Below are positions 30,919-42,189 of a stretch of DNA of 64,000 bases, piece after piece; positions within the stretch are counted from its first letter, which is position 1; the number at the start of each line of letters is the position of its first letter. The stretch is from Proteus sp. FME41 (GTDB lineage Bacteria > Pseudomonadota > Gammaproteobacteria > Enterobacterales > Enterobacteriaceae). The translations under genes were made by a program, and so were the position numbers. The notes under the pieces were generated by a model. It made no database searches and was not told the origin of the DNA. It saw only the letters and a program-made list of their open reading frames with translations. Location of the stretch: contig NZ_JABUYL010000009.1 of assembly GCF_014897315.1 (NCBI RefSeq), forward strand, positions 110,341-174,340, in the 5' to 3' direction.

Positions 30919-31348
30919 AAGTATTTATGTGCTTCCGTCATCAGTGGCTTCGTGCTGATAAACAGCCAGAAACTAACGCAGGGAGTTATGCGACACCAGC
31001 CCAACGCTCTGAACATTGTTCTAACGGTAACCGAAAAACAGGCATAAGCCTCATTTTTTCGATGTTTCTGTGTTGAAATAGGGTTATAGCCTTATTAGAA
31101 ACAAAAAAACACCGCGCTGATGCGGTATTTCGTGCTGTGTAACAACGCTAAAATTATTCGTTTGGTCACTCATTTTACTTTAACACAATTTAAACGAAAA
31201 CAGCATTACCTCTGTCCAAAGAGAAACAGTAAATCCCTTCATTTTAAGAAAAAGTCTATTTAGAGGTCGCTTGGTGTTAGGTGTGAAAGCAAATGGATAG
31301 TATGATAATGCAAAATTACAAGCAGAGCATTGATGATTTGAGGAGTCT
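30919..31348. other. lptD-djlA divergent intergenic region
   Basis: These 430 bases hold no credible gene. They must contain the divergent promoters of lptD and djlA. A hairpin with a T-run oriented towards lptD lies inside it (see separate entry). Confidence 0.6.
31101..31128 (-). terminator. Hairpin with T-run in the lptD leader (possible attenuator)
   Basis: On the minus strand ACCGC-ATCAGC-GCGGT is followed by GTTTTTTTG. It lies about 185 bases upstream of lptD with no gene upstream of it on that strand, so it would stop leader transcripts rather than end a gene. Confidence 0.6.
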
Positions 31349-32149
31349 ATGCGCTATTGGGGAAAATTATTAGGCCTTATCATCGGTAGTTTTGCGGGGA
31401 TAGGTTTTTGGGGCATTGTTATTGGTGTTTTTCTCGGTCACCTCTACGATATGCAACGAAGTAAATTAGGAAGTGGTGGGCGCTATACTCGTGATAGACA
31501 AGCTTTTTTCTTTGCTGCAACCTTTCAAGTTTTAGGGCACCTAACCAAAGCCAAAGGGCGAGTGACTCAAACGGATATCACGCTTGCAACTGAGTTGATG
31601 GACAGGATGAATTTGCATGGGGTTGGTCGCCAAGCCGCGCAACAAGCTTTTAGAGAAGGTAAATCACCGGATTTTCCCTTAAGAGCAACATTGCAGCGTG
31701 TTCGACAGATTTGTGCAGGTCGTCGTGACTTGCTTCAGATGTTTCTGGAAATTCAGTTACAAGCGGCTTTTGCTGATGGTCAATTGCACCCAAACGAAAG
31801 AAAAATGTTGTTTATCATTATTGATGAGCTGGGTTTTTCTCGCGCACATTTCGAACATATATTAGCAATGATGCAGGCGGGGCAAAATTTTCATTATCAA
31901 AATGGAGCAGGGTATCAGCCTCAACATCAAGGCCCTACACTTTCTGACGCGTGTAAGGTGCTGGGGATTAATGAGAATGATGATGTTAAAACTATAAAGA
32001 GAGCTTATAGAAAATTAATGGGAGAACATCATCCTGATAAGTTGGTGGCAAAAGGTTTACCACCAGAAATGATGGAAATTGCAAAACAAAAAGCACAGTC
32101 TATACAAGTTGCTTACGATTTGATTAAAAAAGAAAAAGGATTTCGTTAA
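31349..32149 (+). CDS. djlA: Membrane-anchored DnaJ-like co-chaperone DjlA
   Basis: A 266-residue type III J-protein (E. coli 271). One glycine-rich transmembrane segment at the N-terminus (residues 6-30, [20 protein letters not shown]), a TerB-like central region (about 50-170), and a C-terminal J domain with the HPD motif in [12 protein letters not shown] that stimulates DnaK. In E. coli DjlA overproduction induces capsule genes through the Rcs system. GAGGAG precedes the ATG. Adjacent to rluA as in E. coli. Confidence 0.96.
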   Translation: MRYWGKLLGLIIGSFAGIGFWGIVIGVFLGHLYDMQRSKLGSGGRYTRDRQAFFFAATFQVLGHLTKAKGRVTQTDITLATELMDRMNLHGVGRQAAQQAFREGKSPDFPLRATLQRVRQICAGRRDLLQMFLEIQLQAAFADGQLHPNERKMLFIIIDELGFSRAHFEHILAMMQAGQNFHYQNGAGYQPQHQGPTLSDACKVLGINENDDVKTIKRAYRKLMGEHHPDKLVAKGLPPEMMEIAKQKAQSIQVAYDLIKKEKGFR

Positions 32150-32212
32150 CATCTTGTAAAAGAAGATGAGAAAAGAGAGAATTATTCCGTGATAGAGATA
32201 ACTTAGCTTGAG

Positions 32213-32240
32213 TTGAGTTTATTATTTATCACGGTAAAAT
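32213..32240 (+). promoter_or_regulatory. Possible sigma-70 promoter before a 30-codon ORF
   Basis: TTGAGT (32213-32218) and TAAAAT (32235-32240) are separated by 16 bases. They lie 56 bases upstream of the small ORF at 32296 and after djlA. Confidence 0.45.
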
Positions 32241-32295
32241 ATAAGTGAAATTTAATTATTTCATTCTCTCTTCTCTTAAAAAAGGAACTCTATCC

Positions 32296-32388
32296 ATGTC
32301 AAACGTCCGTGTTCTTGTTGGGGTTATAGGATTAGCGCTTTGCCTGCTCCTCGCTTCATTGAGTTCGGTGACTGTTTTAGCGTCATAA
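32296..32388 (+). CDS. Possible small hydrophobic protein (30 residues)
   Basis: An ATG-started frame of 30 codons preceded by AAAGGAAC at 32281-32287, about eight bases away. The product is one hydrophobic segment: a short polar start (MSNVRV) followed by GVIGLALCLLLASL and a small-residue tail. It could be a single-span membrane peptide. A plausible promoter lies upstream. It sits in the gap between djlA and the convergent rluA, ending four bases from the rluA stop. I know no name for it and length alone makes chance possible. Confidence 0.45.
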   Translation: MSNVRVLVGVIGLALCLLLASLSSVTVLAS

Positions 32389-32392
32389 GGCA

Positions 32393-33046
32393 CTAAAAAT
32401 CGGCAAGGCATTCAAAATGTATCGGGGATCGGAAAGCAGGATGCGTAATAAATAATTCCTGAGCATGTAACTGCAGGCGAGGCGCCATCGCTCTTGCCTG
32501 TGGATGTGCATAAAAGCGATCCCCTAAAATAGGATGCCCCAACGCTAACATATGTACCCGTAATTGATGTGAACGTCCCGTAATGGGTGAGAGTTTCACT
32601 CTTGTTGCATTTTCTTCATATTCCAACACTTCATAAAAAGTTTGTGCCGCTTTCCCCGTTTCATGGCAGACCTTTTGTTTTGGTCGATTAGGCCAATCAC
32701 AAATCAAAGGCAAATCTACCAATCCTTCTTCTTTCTCGATATGCCCCCATACTCGTGCAATATAGGTTTTTTTGGGTTCACGCTCACGAAATTGACGCTT
32801 TAGTTCACGCTCGGCATCTTTGTTTAGTGCAACAACCATGACGCCACTGGTTGCCATATCTAAACGATGAACACATTCGGCATGAGGAAAATCAGTTTTA
32901 ATACGCGACATAATGCTGTCGTTATGCTCTGGTGCTTTACCCGGTACAGACAGTAACCCACTGGGTTTATTGACGGCAATAATATGCTCATCTTGATACA
33001 AAACATGTAACCAAGGATCAGTAGGCGGGTTATAAACTTCCATCAT
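32393..33046 (-). CDS. rluA: Dual-specificity pseudouridine synthase RluA
   Basis: A 217-residue enzyme (E. coli 219) that makes pseudouridine 746 in 23S rRNA and 32 in several tRNAs. The catalytic aspartate is in the motif ECVHRLDMATSGVMV, and VNKPSGLLSVPGK and ITGRSHQLRVHM are the other family motifs. There is no S4 domain, as expected for RluA. The second ATG (33043) is equally possible as start. It follows rapA with a hairpin in between, as in E. coli. Confidence 0.96.
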   Translation of the reverse strand: MMEVYNPPTDPWLHVLYQDEHIIAVNKPSGLLSVPGKAPEHNDSIMSRIKTDFPHAECVHRLDMATSGVMVVALNKDAERELKRQFREREPKKTYIARVWGHIEKEEGLVDLPLICDWPNRPKQKVCHETGKAAQTFYEVLEYEENATRVKLSPITGRSHQLRVHMLALGHPILGDRFYAHPQARAMAPRLQLHAQELFITHPAFRSPIHFECLADF

Positions 33047-33061
33047 GGTGGATATCTCATC

Positions 33062-33090
33062 AAAACAACGGGGAGTAAAAAACTCCCCGC
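33062..33090 (-). terminator. Terminator of rapA
   Basis: Eight-pair GC-rich stem, CGGGGAGT (33069-33076) with ACTCCCCG (33082-33089), followed on the minus strand by TTGTTTTG. It may only reduce read-through into rluA, which begins 16 bases later. Confidence 0.75.
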
Positions 33091-33101
33091 TTTAAAAGTG
33101 T

Positions 33102-36005
33102 TTATTGGTGGGTAACAACAATTAAACGAATTGAATCTAAACGCCATGTTGCTTCATCTAAATGATTCAGAATATGGGTACGTTCATTTTCAATCGCTTC
33201 AACTTCATCATCACGAATATTTGGGTTAACCGCTCGTAAGGCTTCTAAACGCGATAATTCATGCGTTAATACGCGATCCGCTTCTTCTTTCGCTTTTTGA
33301 ATAAGGCCTTTTGCTTCAACTTCCATTAAAGGCTCAGATGATTTTAGTACGTGGTGTACTTCACTTTGAACCGCATTAACAAGCTTACTAGACGTATGGC
33401 GATTAACCGCGTTTAATTGGCGGTTGAAACTTTCAAATTCAACTTGAGAAGCGAGGTTATTGCCTTTTAAATCAAGTAATAAACGCACAGGTGTTGCAGG
33501 TAAGAAACGGCTTAAGTGGAGATGTTTAGGCGCTTGAGCTTCTACCACATAAATCAGTTCAACAAGTAGAGTACCAACAGGTAATGCTTTATTTTTTAAT
33601 AAAGAAACGGCACAACTACCTGTATCGCCTGAAAGGATTAAATCTAAGCCATTACGGATAATGGGGTGTTCCCAACTAATAAATTGGGTATCTTCACGAG
33701 AGAGCGCTTGCTCTCTATCAAATGTAATAGTGCAACCATCTTGTGGTAAACCCGGAAAATCAGGGACTAACATATGATCTGATGGTGTTAAGATAATTAA
33801 ACTATCACTACGATCTTCTTGATTAATTCCTACGATATCGAATAAATTTAGCGCAAAGTTAACCAATTCAGGATCATTATCTTGAGCGGCGATTTGTCCT
33901 GCTAATTCAACCCCTTCTTCGCCACCGTTAGAATGCATTTCTAATAGGCGGTCACGGCCTTGTTCAAGTTTACTTTTCATTTCATCATGCTGTTTACGGC
34001 AATCAGTAATAAACTCATCAAAGTCTGCTAATTCGTTAGGTTGAGCAAGATAATTAACTAATGCATTATATTTATTGTCATAAATCGTACGCCCTGTTGG
34101 GCAAGTATGCTCAAATGCATCTAAGCCTTCATGATACCAACGCAACAATACTGATTGTGCAGTGCCTTCAAGATAAGGAATGCTGATATCAATATCACGG
34201 TTTTGGCCAATACGATCAAGACGACCAATACGTTGTTCTAATAAATCAGGGTTAAACGGCAAATCAAACATAACCAGTTGGTTTGCAAACTGGAAGTTAC
34301 GTCCTTCTGAGCCGATTTCAGAACACAATAGAACTTGTGCGCCTTCTTCTTCGGACGCGAAATAAGCGGCAGCGCGATCGCGTTCAAGTAAAGACATTCC
34401 TTCATGGAAGACCGCCGCACGAATCGCTTCACGCTCGCGTAAAACTTGCTCTAATTGCAATGCAGTTGCCGCTTGTGCACAAATAACCAGAACTTTTTCA
34501 TTGCGATTTGCAGTTAAGAAACCGAGCAACCATTCAACACGAGGATCAAAGTTCCACCATGTGGCGTTTTCGCCTTCAAACTCTTGGTAAATACGTTCTG
34601 GATAGAGCATCTCTTTAGCACGAACTTCGAGACTCTTTTTCGCTGCCATAATTTCGGCAACTTTAATCGCTGTTTGATATTGTGTTGGCAGGGGCATTTT
34701 AATCGCATGAAGTAAGCGATTAGGGAAACCTTTGACGCCAGAGCGCGTATTACGGAATAACAAACGGCCTGTACCGTGTCTATCCATCAACATATGGATA
34801 AGTTCTTGACGAGACTTAGTGCGTTCATCACCTTGAGTATTTGCCGCTTTCAGTAATGGTTCAACATCTTGCTCGCTGATCATTTCGCTGATGATATTTT
34901 GTTGTTCGGTATTTAAATCATCTTCTGATAGCAAAATAGTGACGGCATCCGCAACAGGGCGGTATTTTTGTTGCTCATTGATAAATTCGTTGTAGTCATG
35001 GAAACGACTCGGATCAAGCAGACGTAAACGCGCAAAGTGGCTTTCTTGGCCAAGTTGTTCAGGGGTTGCTGTTAAGAGCAATACAGAGGGAACTGATTCT
35101 GCTAACTCTTCAATAACTTGATATTCACGGCTTGGTGCATCTTCACTCCACACAAGGTGGTGAGCTTCATCGACAACTAACATGTCCCATGTTGCTTCAA
35201 CAAGATGTTCAAAACGTTGCTTATTTTTACGCACAAAATCTAAAGAGCAGATGATCATTTGTTCTGTTTCAAATGGGTTATCGCTATCTAATGATGATTC
35301 GCTATAACGGCTATCATCAAACAGTGAAAAACGCAGATTGAAACGGCGTAACATTTCAACTAACCATTGATGTTGTAAGCTTTCAGGTACGATAATTAAG
35401 ACTCGTTCAGCACGACCATCCATTAACTGCTGGTGGATAATCATACCCGCTTCAATGGTTTTACCTAATCCCACTTCATCAGCTAATAAAACGCGAGGGT
35501 TATGACGTTTACCCACTTCATTGGCGATGTAAAGCTGATGAGGAATAAGGCTTGCTCTAATACCACGCAAACCGCTTTGTGCCTGTTTAAATTGCTCGCT
35601 CATAAATTTACGCGCGCGATAACGCAGAGCAAAACGATCCATCCGATCTATTTGACCAGCAAAAAGACGATCTTGGGGTTTATTGAAAGTGAGTTTGTTA
35701 TCTAAGAACACTTCACGCAATAGTGCAGGTTCTTCGGTATCTAAACGGACACCATGGTAAATCAATAAGCCATTATCTTCTTCAACGTTATCGATGGCGA
35801 GTTTCCAGCCTTCGTGACTGGTGACGGTATCTCCAGCATTGAACATCACCCGCGTTATTGGTGCATCATGACGGGAGTAAAGGCGGTTTTCGCCACAGGC
35901 AGGAAAAAGTAAGGTAACCATGCGGACATCAACTGCCACGACAGTACCCAGTCCAAGCTCGCTTTCAGTATCGCTAATCCAACGTTGACCAAGAGTAAAA
36001 GGCAT
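33102..36005 (-). CDS. rapA: RNA polymerase-associated ATPase RapA (HepA)
   Basis: A 967-residue Swi2/Snf2 family protein that binds core RNA polymerase and helps it recycle from stalled post-termination complexes. N-terminal Tudor-like domains are followed by the helicase core: Walker A in [14 protein letters not shown], the DEAH box in [20 protein letters not shown], and C-terminal helicase motifs [20 protein letters not shown] and [11 protein letters not shown] start at ATG 36005 because [20 protein letters not shown] matches E. coli; an ATG at 36026 adds seven residues. Neither has a strong ribosome binding site. Confidence 0.96.
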   Translation of the reverse strand: MPFTLGQRWISDTESELGLGTVVAVDVRMVTLLFPACGENRLYSRHDAPITRVMFNAGDTVTSHEGWKLAIDNVEEDNGLLIYHGVRLDTEEPALLREVFLDNKLTFNKPQDRLFAGQIDRMDRFALRYRARKFMSEQFKQAQSGLRGIRASLIPHQLYIANEVGKRHNPRVLLADEVGLGKTIEAGMIIHQQLMDGRAERVLIIVPESLQHQWLVEMLRRFNLRFSLFDDSRYSESSLDSDNPFETEQMIICSLDFVRKNKQRFEHLVEATWDMLVVDEAHHLVWSEDAPSREYQVIEELAESVPSVLLLTATPEQLGQESHFARLRLLDPSRFHDYNEFINEQQKYRPVADAVTILLSEDDLNTEQQNIISEMISEQDVEPLLKAANTQGDERTKSRQELIHMLMDRHGTGRLLFRNTRSGVKGFPNRLLHAIKMPLPTQYQTAIKVAEIMAAKKSLEVRAKEMLYPERIYQEFEGENATWWNFDPRVEWLLGFLTANRNEKVLVICAQAATALQLEQVLREREAIRAAVFHEGMSLLERDRAAAYFASEEEGAQVLLCSEIGSEGRNFQFANQLVMFDLPFNPDLLEQRIGRLDRIGQNRDIDISIPYLEGTAQSVLLRWYHEGLDAFEHTCPTGRTIYDNKYNALVNYLAQPNELADFDEFITDCRKQHDEMKSKLEQGRDRLLEMHSNGGEEGVELAGQIAAQDNDPELVNFALNLFDIVGINQEDRSDSLIILTPSDHMLVPDFPGLPQDGCTITFDREQALSREDTQFISWEHPIIRNGLDLILSGDTGSCAVSLLKNKALPVGTLLVELIYVVEAQAPKHLHLSRFLPATPVRLLLDLKGNNLASQVEFESFNRQLNAVNRHTSSKLVNAVQSEVHHVLKSSEPLMEVEAKGLIQKAKEEADRVLTHELSRLEALRAVNPNIRDDEVEAIENERTHILNHLDEATWRLDSIRLIVVTHQ

Positions 36006-36189
36006 ATATATAAACTCAGCTCTCAAATATATAATTAGGAATTATTAATGAATGCAGTATTGCGGTGTTGTCATTAAAATCGACGGGATAAGAAGTGTCT
36101 TTTCTTGAAATAAAGAAAAGCTAATTATCACCAAAGGGGCGTTATGTTAATAGATGCAAAGCAAACCGTCACCTGCAAAATGACACATC

Positions 36190-38544
36190 TTAAAATGAAA
36201 GCGTCATTTGCCCATTTAACAAGGTCGAAAAATCATCTTGTATAAAGGGTAGGATAGCATCTGCAATCGGCATTAACTGCTTATTGATATAGTGTTCGTA
36301 ATCAGGTGCAGTGGTAATGTGCTCTAATGGTTCAGGCCCCAAGAGGGTAATTATATAACTAATCCAACCGCCTTGCTGATATTGTTGAGGTCTATTTTGG
36401 GATAAATTATATTCATCTGCCTTACGTGCTGCTTTGACATGAGGGGGGACATGGTGCTGATATTCAGATAATTTTCGGCGTAATCGCTTACGATAGACTA
36501 ATCTGTCATCATATTTTCCAGTCAGAGTATTGGCAACATAATCACGAATAAATTGTTGATAAGGTTGTTGATGAAAAATACGGGTATAGAGCTCTTGCTG
36601 GAATTTTTGAGCGAGGGGTGTCCAATCTGTTCTAACGGTTTCTAATCCTTTAAATACCATTTTATCGTTACTTAATCCGGCATAACGTTTTTTGCTGCCT
36701 GTTTCCATACCTCGGATAGTTGGCATTAAAAAACGGCGATAATGTGTTTCATATTCCAGTTCTAATTTACAATCAAGTTGATAAGTTTCAAGAAGGTACG
36801 CTTTCCACCATTGGTTAACTTCTTGTACTAATTGATGCCCAATATTTTGTGCTTGTTGCTCTGTGTGGGGTGATTTCAGCCAAACAAAGGTAGAATCTGT
36901 ATCGCCATAAATAACTTGGTAGCCTTTAGCTTCAATTAATGTTCGTGTTCTTTTCATAATTTCATGACCCCGTAAGGTAATTGAAGAGGCAAGGCGAGGA
37001 TCAAAAAAGCGACAGCCCACAGAGCCTAAAACACCATAAAAAGCGTTCATAATAATTTTGAGAGCTTGAGAGAGTGGGGCATTTTTATGTAATTTTGCGT
37101 TATCTCTTTCATGCCAAATTTGCGACACAATAGCGGGTAAGCAGTGCAGTTCCCGTGAAAATCGAGCTTGGCGAAACCCAGGGATCGCAAGTTTTTCATC
37201 AGGCTGATGTGTTCCTTCAATCATGCCTACGGGATCAATTAAAAAAGTACGAATAATAGAGGGATAAAGGCTTTTGTAATCAAGCACTATGACTGAGTCA
37301 TATAAACCAGGTGCAGAATCCATAACAAAGCCGCCAGGACTATGCTCTTCTGGTTTTTCGCCTTGATTAGGTGCAACGTAGCCAATGCGGTGCATTGATG
37401 GAAGGTAAAGGTGCGTAAAAGCAGCCACAGAACCTCCGCTTCTATCAACAGAAAGCCCCGTTACACAGGCTCTTTCTAATAAGAATGCCATAAGAGATGT
37501 CGTATCAAAAATACGGTTTACTAAGACACAATCTTGCCAGTTATAATAGGCCAATGCAGGCTTATCTTCTTTAAAACGTCGATTAATTTCATCCATTCTA
37601 GCATAAGGTGTATCAATAGCTTTACCTTCACCTAACAGTGTTTGCGCGACTGACTCTAGGCTAAATGAGGGAAAGTTCCATGTTGCCATTTTCAGGGCAT
37701 CAATACCGTCAATTATTAAACGGCCTTGTGCTGAGGCAAAAAAGTGGCCTTTTTTAAATCCATGTTCTCGCCACTCTAACGGACTGTTTTGGCGACCTAA
37801 CAATAAGCTAATGCCATAACGTTGGGCATGAGTATGTAAAATCCGTAAATCAAATTGAATTAAATTCCAGCCGATAATGGCGTCAGGATCGTAATGTTGT
37901 ATCCACTCATTCAGTTTTTCAATTAGACGTGAGCGGCTGCTGACATAACATAGTCGATAGCCTTCGGGCTGTTGGCTTTCATTTTCTGCGGGTAAATCAT
38001 CAGTGAGCATAAACACGACATTATCGCCACACCCCGCAAGACCTATAGAGTAGAGCTCACCAAATTCGCTGGTTTCGATATCTAAAGATACTGCTCGGAG
38101 TGTCGGGCGATAATCGGGTGCGGGTTTTAACGTAACGGTATTATTTTGTTGATAACGAAACCAAATAGGCGCTGTGATAAAACGCTCCATCATATAACGT
38201 TCATGAGGGCGGATATCCGCTTCATAAAGGCGAATGTGATGTTCTTTAAGTTGCTGTTCAAGTTGGACTAGTTGGCGATACTGTTTACAGTAAATCCCAA
38301 AAACGGGTTGCCGTTCAAAGTCTTTTAAATCCAGAGGGCGAATTTCAATATCACGATTTTTGCTTACGAGTGAACGTAAAATAGTTTCATGCTGACGAGC
38401 AACAAAACCAATAGCCTGTTGCAAAGGAACCGTGATTTTACGAGGGCCATTTTCTGTAGCCAACCAATAAGAGACGACAATTCCTTTCGGTGTATCGCTC
38501 CAGTGGCGGGTAAGAATAAAGCCTTGTTCTGTATGACCCATCAT
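36190..38544 (-). CDS. polB: DNA polymerase II PolB
   Basis: A 784-residue family B polymerase (E. coli 783) used in restart and translesion synthesis after damage. The proofreading exonuclease motif [11 protein letters not shown] is near residue 155, [12 protein letters not shown] follows, and the polymerase motifs are [13 protein letters not shown] (motif A), [13 protein letters not shown] (motif B) and [11 protein letters not shown] (motif C). A second ATG three bases in is also possible. A LexA-like site lies upstream, in line with SOS control of polB in E. coli. Downstream is rapA, 184 bases away. Confidence 0.96.
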   Translation of the reverse strand: MMGHTEQGFILTRHWSDTPKGIVVSYWLATENGPRKITVPLQQAIGFVARQHETILRSLVSKNRDIEIRPLDLKDFERQPVFGIYCKQYRQLVQLEQQLKEHHIRLYEADIRPHERYMMERFITAPIWFRYQQNNTVTLKPAPDYRPTLRAVSLDIETSEFGELYSIGLAGCGDNVVFMLTDDLPAENESQQPEGYRLCYVSSRSRLIEKLNEWIQHYDPDAIIGWNLIQFDLRILHTHAQRYGISLLLGRQNSPLEWREHGFKKGHFFASAQGRLIIDGIDALKMATWNFPSFSLESVAQTLLGEGKAIDTPYARMDEINRRFKEDKPALAYYNWQDCVLVNRIFDTTSLMAFLLERACVTGLSVDRSGGSVAAFTHLYLPSMHRIGYVAPNQGEKPEEHSPGGFVMDSAPGLYDSVIVLDYKSLYPSIIRTFLIDPVGMIEGTHQPDEKLAIPGFRQARFSRELHCLPAIVSQIWHERDNAKLHKNAPLSQALKIIMNAFYGVLGSVGCRFFDPRLASSITLRGHEIMKRTRTLIEAKGYQVIYGDTDSTFVWLKSPHTEQQAQNIGHQLVQEVNQWWKAYLLETYQLDCKLELEYETHYRRFLMPTIRGMETGSKKRYAGLSNDKMVFKGLETVRTDWTPLAQKFQQELYTRIFHQQPYQQFIRDYVANTLTGKYDDRLVYRKRLRRKLSEYQHHVPPHVKAARKADEYNLSQNRPQQYQQGGWISYIITLLGPEPLEHITTAPDYEHYINKQLMPIADAILPFIQDDFSTLLNGQMTLSF

Positions 38545-38600
38545 GAATGCCTAATAAACATCAAAAATTCGCTAAAGATGTTTTTATTATAGTCAAAATA

Positions 38601-38616
38601 GTGGTTATTTATACAG
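38601..38616 (-). promoter_or_regulatory. Candidate LexA (SOS) box of polB
   Basis: On the minus strand CTGTATAAATAACCAC carries a perfect left half-site (CTGTATAAAT) but a degenerate right half. It lies 57 bases before polB, between thiQ and polB. E. coli polB has a LexA site beginning with the same CTGTATAAA. Confidence 0.5.
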
Positions 38617-38632
38617 TTAATTTTGGTCGTAA

Positions 38633-39334
38633 TTAATTAAAAGGAATACCCAAAATAAGTGATTGATCCACTTCACCCTTTATTAAAGATTGAGTATTTC
38701 CATCGTACACAATCGTACCGTTATCAATCACAATCGCTCTTGATGCAATTTTGACAGCATCTTCCAAGCTATGTGAAACCATCAGTAAGGTCAGTTCTTT
38801 TTCATCACAAAGTTGTTCTAGTAATGCCAACATTTCAATTCGTAAAGCGGGATCAAGAGCCGAAAAAGGCTCATCAAGTAAGAGAATGGGCTGTTCTCGT
38901 ACAAGGCAGCGAGCAATTGCAACACGTTGGCGTTGTCCCCCTGATAATTGAGAGGGCAAGCGTTCAAGATATTCACTTAAAGAGACTTGCTTGGCTCGAT
39001 TTTCTAATAATGTTTTTTGCGTATCCGTCAATTTTAAGCCGGGATCTAACCCTAAACCTATATTTTGCCGAACTGTTAAATGAGGGAAAAGATTATTATC
39101 TTGAAATAACATGGAGATAGGTCGTTTAGCAGGGACGGTTTTAGTATGGTTACGCCCATTGAGAAAAAGTGTTCCTTTTTCTGAAGGTAAAAAGCCAGCA
39201 ATTAAACTGAGTAATGTGCTTTTTCCTGCTCCACTGGGGCCTAATACCGCGATTCGTTCACCCGCCGTGATTGTTAAATTAAACACAAGGTGTTGGTGCT
39301 CATAGGTGTAAGCAAGATGCTCTAATTTAATCAT
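38633..39334 (-). CDS. thiQ: Thiamine ABC transporter ATP-binding protein ThiQ
   Basis: A 233-residue ABC ATPase. Walker A is [13 protein letters not shown], the signature [15 protein letters not shown] and Walker [15 protein letters not shown], followed by the switch histidine in [11 protein letters not shown]. It energises thiamine and TPP uptake with ThiP and ThiB. Its start overlaps thiP by eight bases. It is the last gene of the thiBPQ operon. In E. coli the araBAD-araC genes and yabI lie between thiQ and polB; here polB follows directly. Confidence 0.97.
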   Translation of the reverse strand: MIKLEHLAYTYEHQHLVFNLTITAGERIAVLGPSGAGKSTLLSLIAGFLPSEKGTLFLNGRNHTKTVPAKRPISMLFQDNNLFPHLTVRQNIGLGLDPGLKLTDTQKTLLENRAKQVSLSEYLERLPSQLSGGQRQRVAIARCLVREQPILLLDEPFSALDPALRIEMLALLEQLCDEKELTLLMVSHSLEDAVKIASRAIVIDNGTIVYDGNTQSLIKGEVDQSLILGIPFN

Positions 39335-40931
39335 GAGATTTTCCTGCCAAACGTTCTATTAGGCTAAAAAGAGAGAAACAAAGTAGCAATAAGATCATGG
39401 CTGTCACAGCACCGTCTTGTGTGTGATAAGCCCCAATTTGTTGATAAAGATAGAAAGGTAATGTTCTAAAGGTTTCATTACCAAACAGCGCAACAATACC
39501 AAAGTCACCAATAGAAATAACACAAGCAAAGGCAAGCGCTTGTGAAATGGGTTTTCTTAATGCACGCAGCTCTATCCAACGGAGTCGATTAAAGCCTTGT
39601 ACATTAAGAGACTGACATAAAAGACCATAACGTGAAGCAATATCATTCATTGGATTTTCGAGTACTTTTAATGCATAAGGAATGGCAATTAATGCGTTGG
39701 TTAAAATGACTAAGATATACGGTGATTCGGGTAATCCAATCGTATTATTTAATAACAAGAAAAAACCCGTTGCCAACACAATGCCCGGCATTGCTAAAAT
39801 AATCAAACCACTCATTTCCATGGCGTGTCCTGCTTTTTTAAAATGGCGTAAGCGAAGTTCTCGACTACTCCAGAGCAGCATCATGGTTAAGACAACACAA
39901 ACAACGCCCGCCCCCACGGCAATAATCAGCGACGTTGTAAAAGCTTGCCAAAGTATGGGTTGTTGTATAACACGTATAAATTGGCTATTAAGCCCATCGG
40001 TTATTACCGCTAAAATCGGAGGAACTAAAAAGAGGATCGCAAGAATAATCGCCAGAATATCAGTAATTTTACTGTGTAAGGGGTCATTAGGATCACGCCA
40101 ATAGGATTGTTGGTTATCACCAACAAACAGGGTGCCTTTAAGTTTTTGACTGATGAGTACCAAACCTAAACAACAAAAAAGCTGAATAAGTGCCAAAAGG
40201 GCTGCGCGATGTAAATCGTAGTCATAACTTAATGCTTGATAAATCGCGAGCTCAACCGTTGTTGCCGCAGGGCCTCCACCTAATGCCAGTACAGTGGCAA
40301 AACTTGCAAAGCAGAGCATAAAAATCAGTGATGCTGTGGGAAGCATTTGTCGCCATAGATAGGGAAACTCAAGAAAGCGAAAACGTTGCCAGCCATTCAT
40401 GCCTAATTGTGAGGCTAATTGACGTTGTTCAGATGAAATACTTTCAAGTGCTTGCAATAACATTCGGGTTGCCAATGGCATATTAAAAAAGATATGCGCT
40501 AATAAAATGCCTTGCAAACCGTAAGGGGTAAATTGGTAATCAATGCCTAACCACTCACAAATTTGAGCAATCCAACCTACTCTTCCATAAACCGTTAAAA
40601 TACCAAAAAGTGCCACTAAAACCGGTAATACAAGGCTCATAGCACATAAACGTAAGAAGAGTGTTCGCCCTTTAAATTGACGTCGATAAAGCGCTTTTGC
40701 GAGCCAAATAGCAGGTAATATTGAAAATAGTGCAGATAAAAAAGCTTGCCAAAATGTAAAGCGAACAACATGCCATAAATATTCATCAGCAAAAATAGAA
40801 GATAGCTCACCACTTGGCGCATTAAACCACAATGCGCCAAATGACAATAACGCCACAATAAGCAGTAAACCCGAGGCACATAGCCCCGGAATAAGCCATC
40901 TTCCCATTAGCGACTTACCGCAGATTGCCAA
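39327..40931 (-). CDS. thiP: Thiamine ABC transporter permease ThiP
   Basis: A 534-residue inner-membrane permease with two fused permease halves, about twelve membrane segments. Each half has the EAA-type loop that contacts ThiQ, for example [22 protein letters not shown] in the first and [18 protein letters not shown] in the second. The start lies inside the end of thiB, overlapping by 25 bases, and its N-terminus aligns with E. coli ThiP, so the overlap is likely real. Part of thiBPQ. Confidence 0.96.
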   Translation of the reverse strand: MAICGKSLMGRWLIPGLCASGLLLIVALLSFGALWFNAPSGELSSIFADEYLWHVVRFTFWQAFLSALFSILPAIWLAKALYRRQFKGRTLFLRLCAMSLVLPVLVALFGILTVYGRVGWIAQICEWLGIDYQFTPYGLQGILLAHIFFNMPLATRMLLQALESISSEQRQLASQLGMNGWQRFRFLEFPYLWRQMLPTASLIFMLCFASFATVLALGGGPAATTVELAIYQALSYDYDLHRAALLALIQLFCCLGLVLISQKLKGTLFVGDNQQSYWRDPNDPLHSKITDILAIILAILFLVPPILAVITDGLNSQFIRVIQQPILWQAFTTSLIIAVGAGVVCVVLTMMLLWSSRELRLRHFKKAGHAMEMSGLIILAMPGIVLATGFFLLLNNTIGLPESPYILVILTNALIAIPYALKVLENPMNDIASRYGLLCQSLNVQGFNRLRWIELRALRKPISQALAFACVISIGDFGIVALFGNETFRTLPFYLYQQIGAYHTQDGAVTAMILLLLCFSLFSLIERLAGKSHD

Positions 40932-41920
40932 TTACGCGTCCATGTTTGGCGCTCTTTAGCAACAATATCGGCATCAAATTGTAATGATTTTTCTGGTTTT
41001 GGCATCACCGAATAGACTTCGGGTAATGGCATATTTATTACAGGATACATCCAATTGGTTGTAGGAATAGTTTCTTGAAAAGCCGGGGTCAGCATAAATT
41101 GCATAAACTGCTGGGCTAATTCAGGTTGTTTGCTTGATTTGAGTTTTGCAGCTACTTCGACTTGTAGATAGTGCCCTTCTGTGAAAATAGCGGCGGCGTA
41201 GTTATCTTTTTTATCCGCTAAAATATGATAACCCGGTGATGAGGTATAACTGAGTACAAAATCACCTTCACCTTTTAAGAATAACCCATAAGACTCACTC
41301 CAACCTTTGGTCACGGTCAGGGTTTTTTCAGACAGTTTCTTCCATTGTGTTGCGGTATTTTCAGGATAAAGCGATTGCATCCATAACATTAAACCTAGGC
41401 CCGGTGTGCTGGTACGAGGATCTTGATACAGAATTTTCCATTTTTCTTGACTATTTAGCAGTTCATCCATGCTTTTGGGCGGATTTGCAATACGGTTTTT
41501 ATCATAAATAAAAGCGAAATAACCGTAGTCATAAGGAACAAAGGTATCGTCAGTCCATTTTTCAGGTAAAGCGAGTGTTGATGTATCAATGTTACTGGGT
41601 GCAAACAGCCCCGTATCCTTAGCTGCATGAATAAGATTATTATCTAATCCTAAAATTATATCCGCTTTACTTTTATTCCCTTCCATACGTAAGCGATTAA
41701 GCAAAGAAACACCATCAGAAAGCGCAACAAGTTTTAATTCACAATCACACTGTTGTTCAAATGCATTTTTAATTGCAGGTCCTGGGCCCCAATCTGCAGT
41801 AAAAGAGTCATAAGTATAAATAGTCAGTGTGGGTTTTTGTGTTTCGGCTTGTGCTGAAAAAGTGCTGATAACACCCAAAGCACCCAAAAGGAAAGTAAAT
41901 CGAAATGATTGAATTAACAC
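40907..41920 (-). CDS. thiB: Thiamine-binding periplasmic protein ThiB (TbpA)
   Basis: A 337-residue binding protein for thiamine, thiamine phosphate and TPP. Signal peptide residues 1-25 end at AQA. LTIYTYDSFTADWGPGP starts the mature domain, and YGYFAFIYDKNRI and TKGWSESYGLFLKGEGDFVLSYTSSP are family regions. The start codon is GTG at 41920, with GAGGAA six bases upstream. First gene of the operon under the TPP riboswitch. The usual E. coli neighbour sgrR-sgrS is absent; rppH lies upstream instead. Confidence 0.96.
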   Translation of the reverse strand: MLIQSFRFTFLLGALGVISTFSAQAETQKPTLTIYTYDSFTADWGPGPAIKNAFEQQCDCELKLVALSDGVSLLNRLRMEGNKSKADIILGLDNNLIHAAKDTGLFAPSNIDTSTLALPEKWTDDTFVPYDYGYFAFIYDKNRIANPPKSMDELLNSQEKWKILYQDPRTSTPGLGLMLWMQSLYPENTATQWKKLSEKTLTVTKGWSESYGLFLKGEGDFVLSYTSSPGYHILADKKDNYAAAIFTEGHYLQVEVAAKLKSSKQPELAQQFMQFMLTPAFQETIPTTNWMYPVINMPLPEVYSVMPKPEKSLQFDADIVAKERQTWTRNWQSAVSR

Positions 41921-41989
41921 GGTTAGTTCCTCAGTAAGAAGTCAAGAAGGATCTGAGGAGTGAGGTGCGCAAATCATGAAATATTGCGA

Positions 41990-42072
41990 CATCCTGACTC
42001 AAATCCCTACGCCAGTATTAGCTGGATCAGGTTCCACGAGTTTTTCTCAGCCTAAAAAGGCACCCCGTTGAG
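41990..42072 (-). promoter_or_regulatory. TPP riboswitch (THI element) of thiBPQ
   Basis: On the minus strand the element reads CAACGGGGTGCC, then GGCTGAGA, AACCTGATCCAGCTAATACTGGCGTAGGGA. These are the conserved pyrimidine- and pyrophosphate-sensing helices of the TPP aptamer. It ends about 70 bases before thiB. No T-run terminator follows, so control is probably by hiding the GAGGAA site or by Rho. TPP should switch off thiamine import. Confidence 0.97.
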
Positions 42073-42189
42073 ACTTTCCCATTGTAGATAAATCTATGCG
42101 TTGTGCAAAGTCTGTTGATAGAGGTTTACCGTCTGTGAGTAGTATGAAACAATAAGTTATCTTTCAAATTTGGTTATTGAGGTAGTCTA

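Noticed and set aside
38773..39120. 115-codon frame antisense to thiQ
   Set aside because: Shadow of a conserved ABC ATPase gene.
39682..40104. 140-codon frame antisense to thiP
   Set aside because: Opposite strand of a well-recognised permease gene; no promoter or ribosome binding site.
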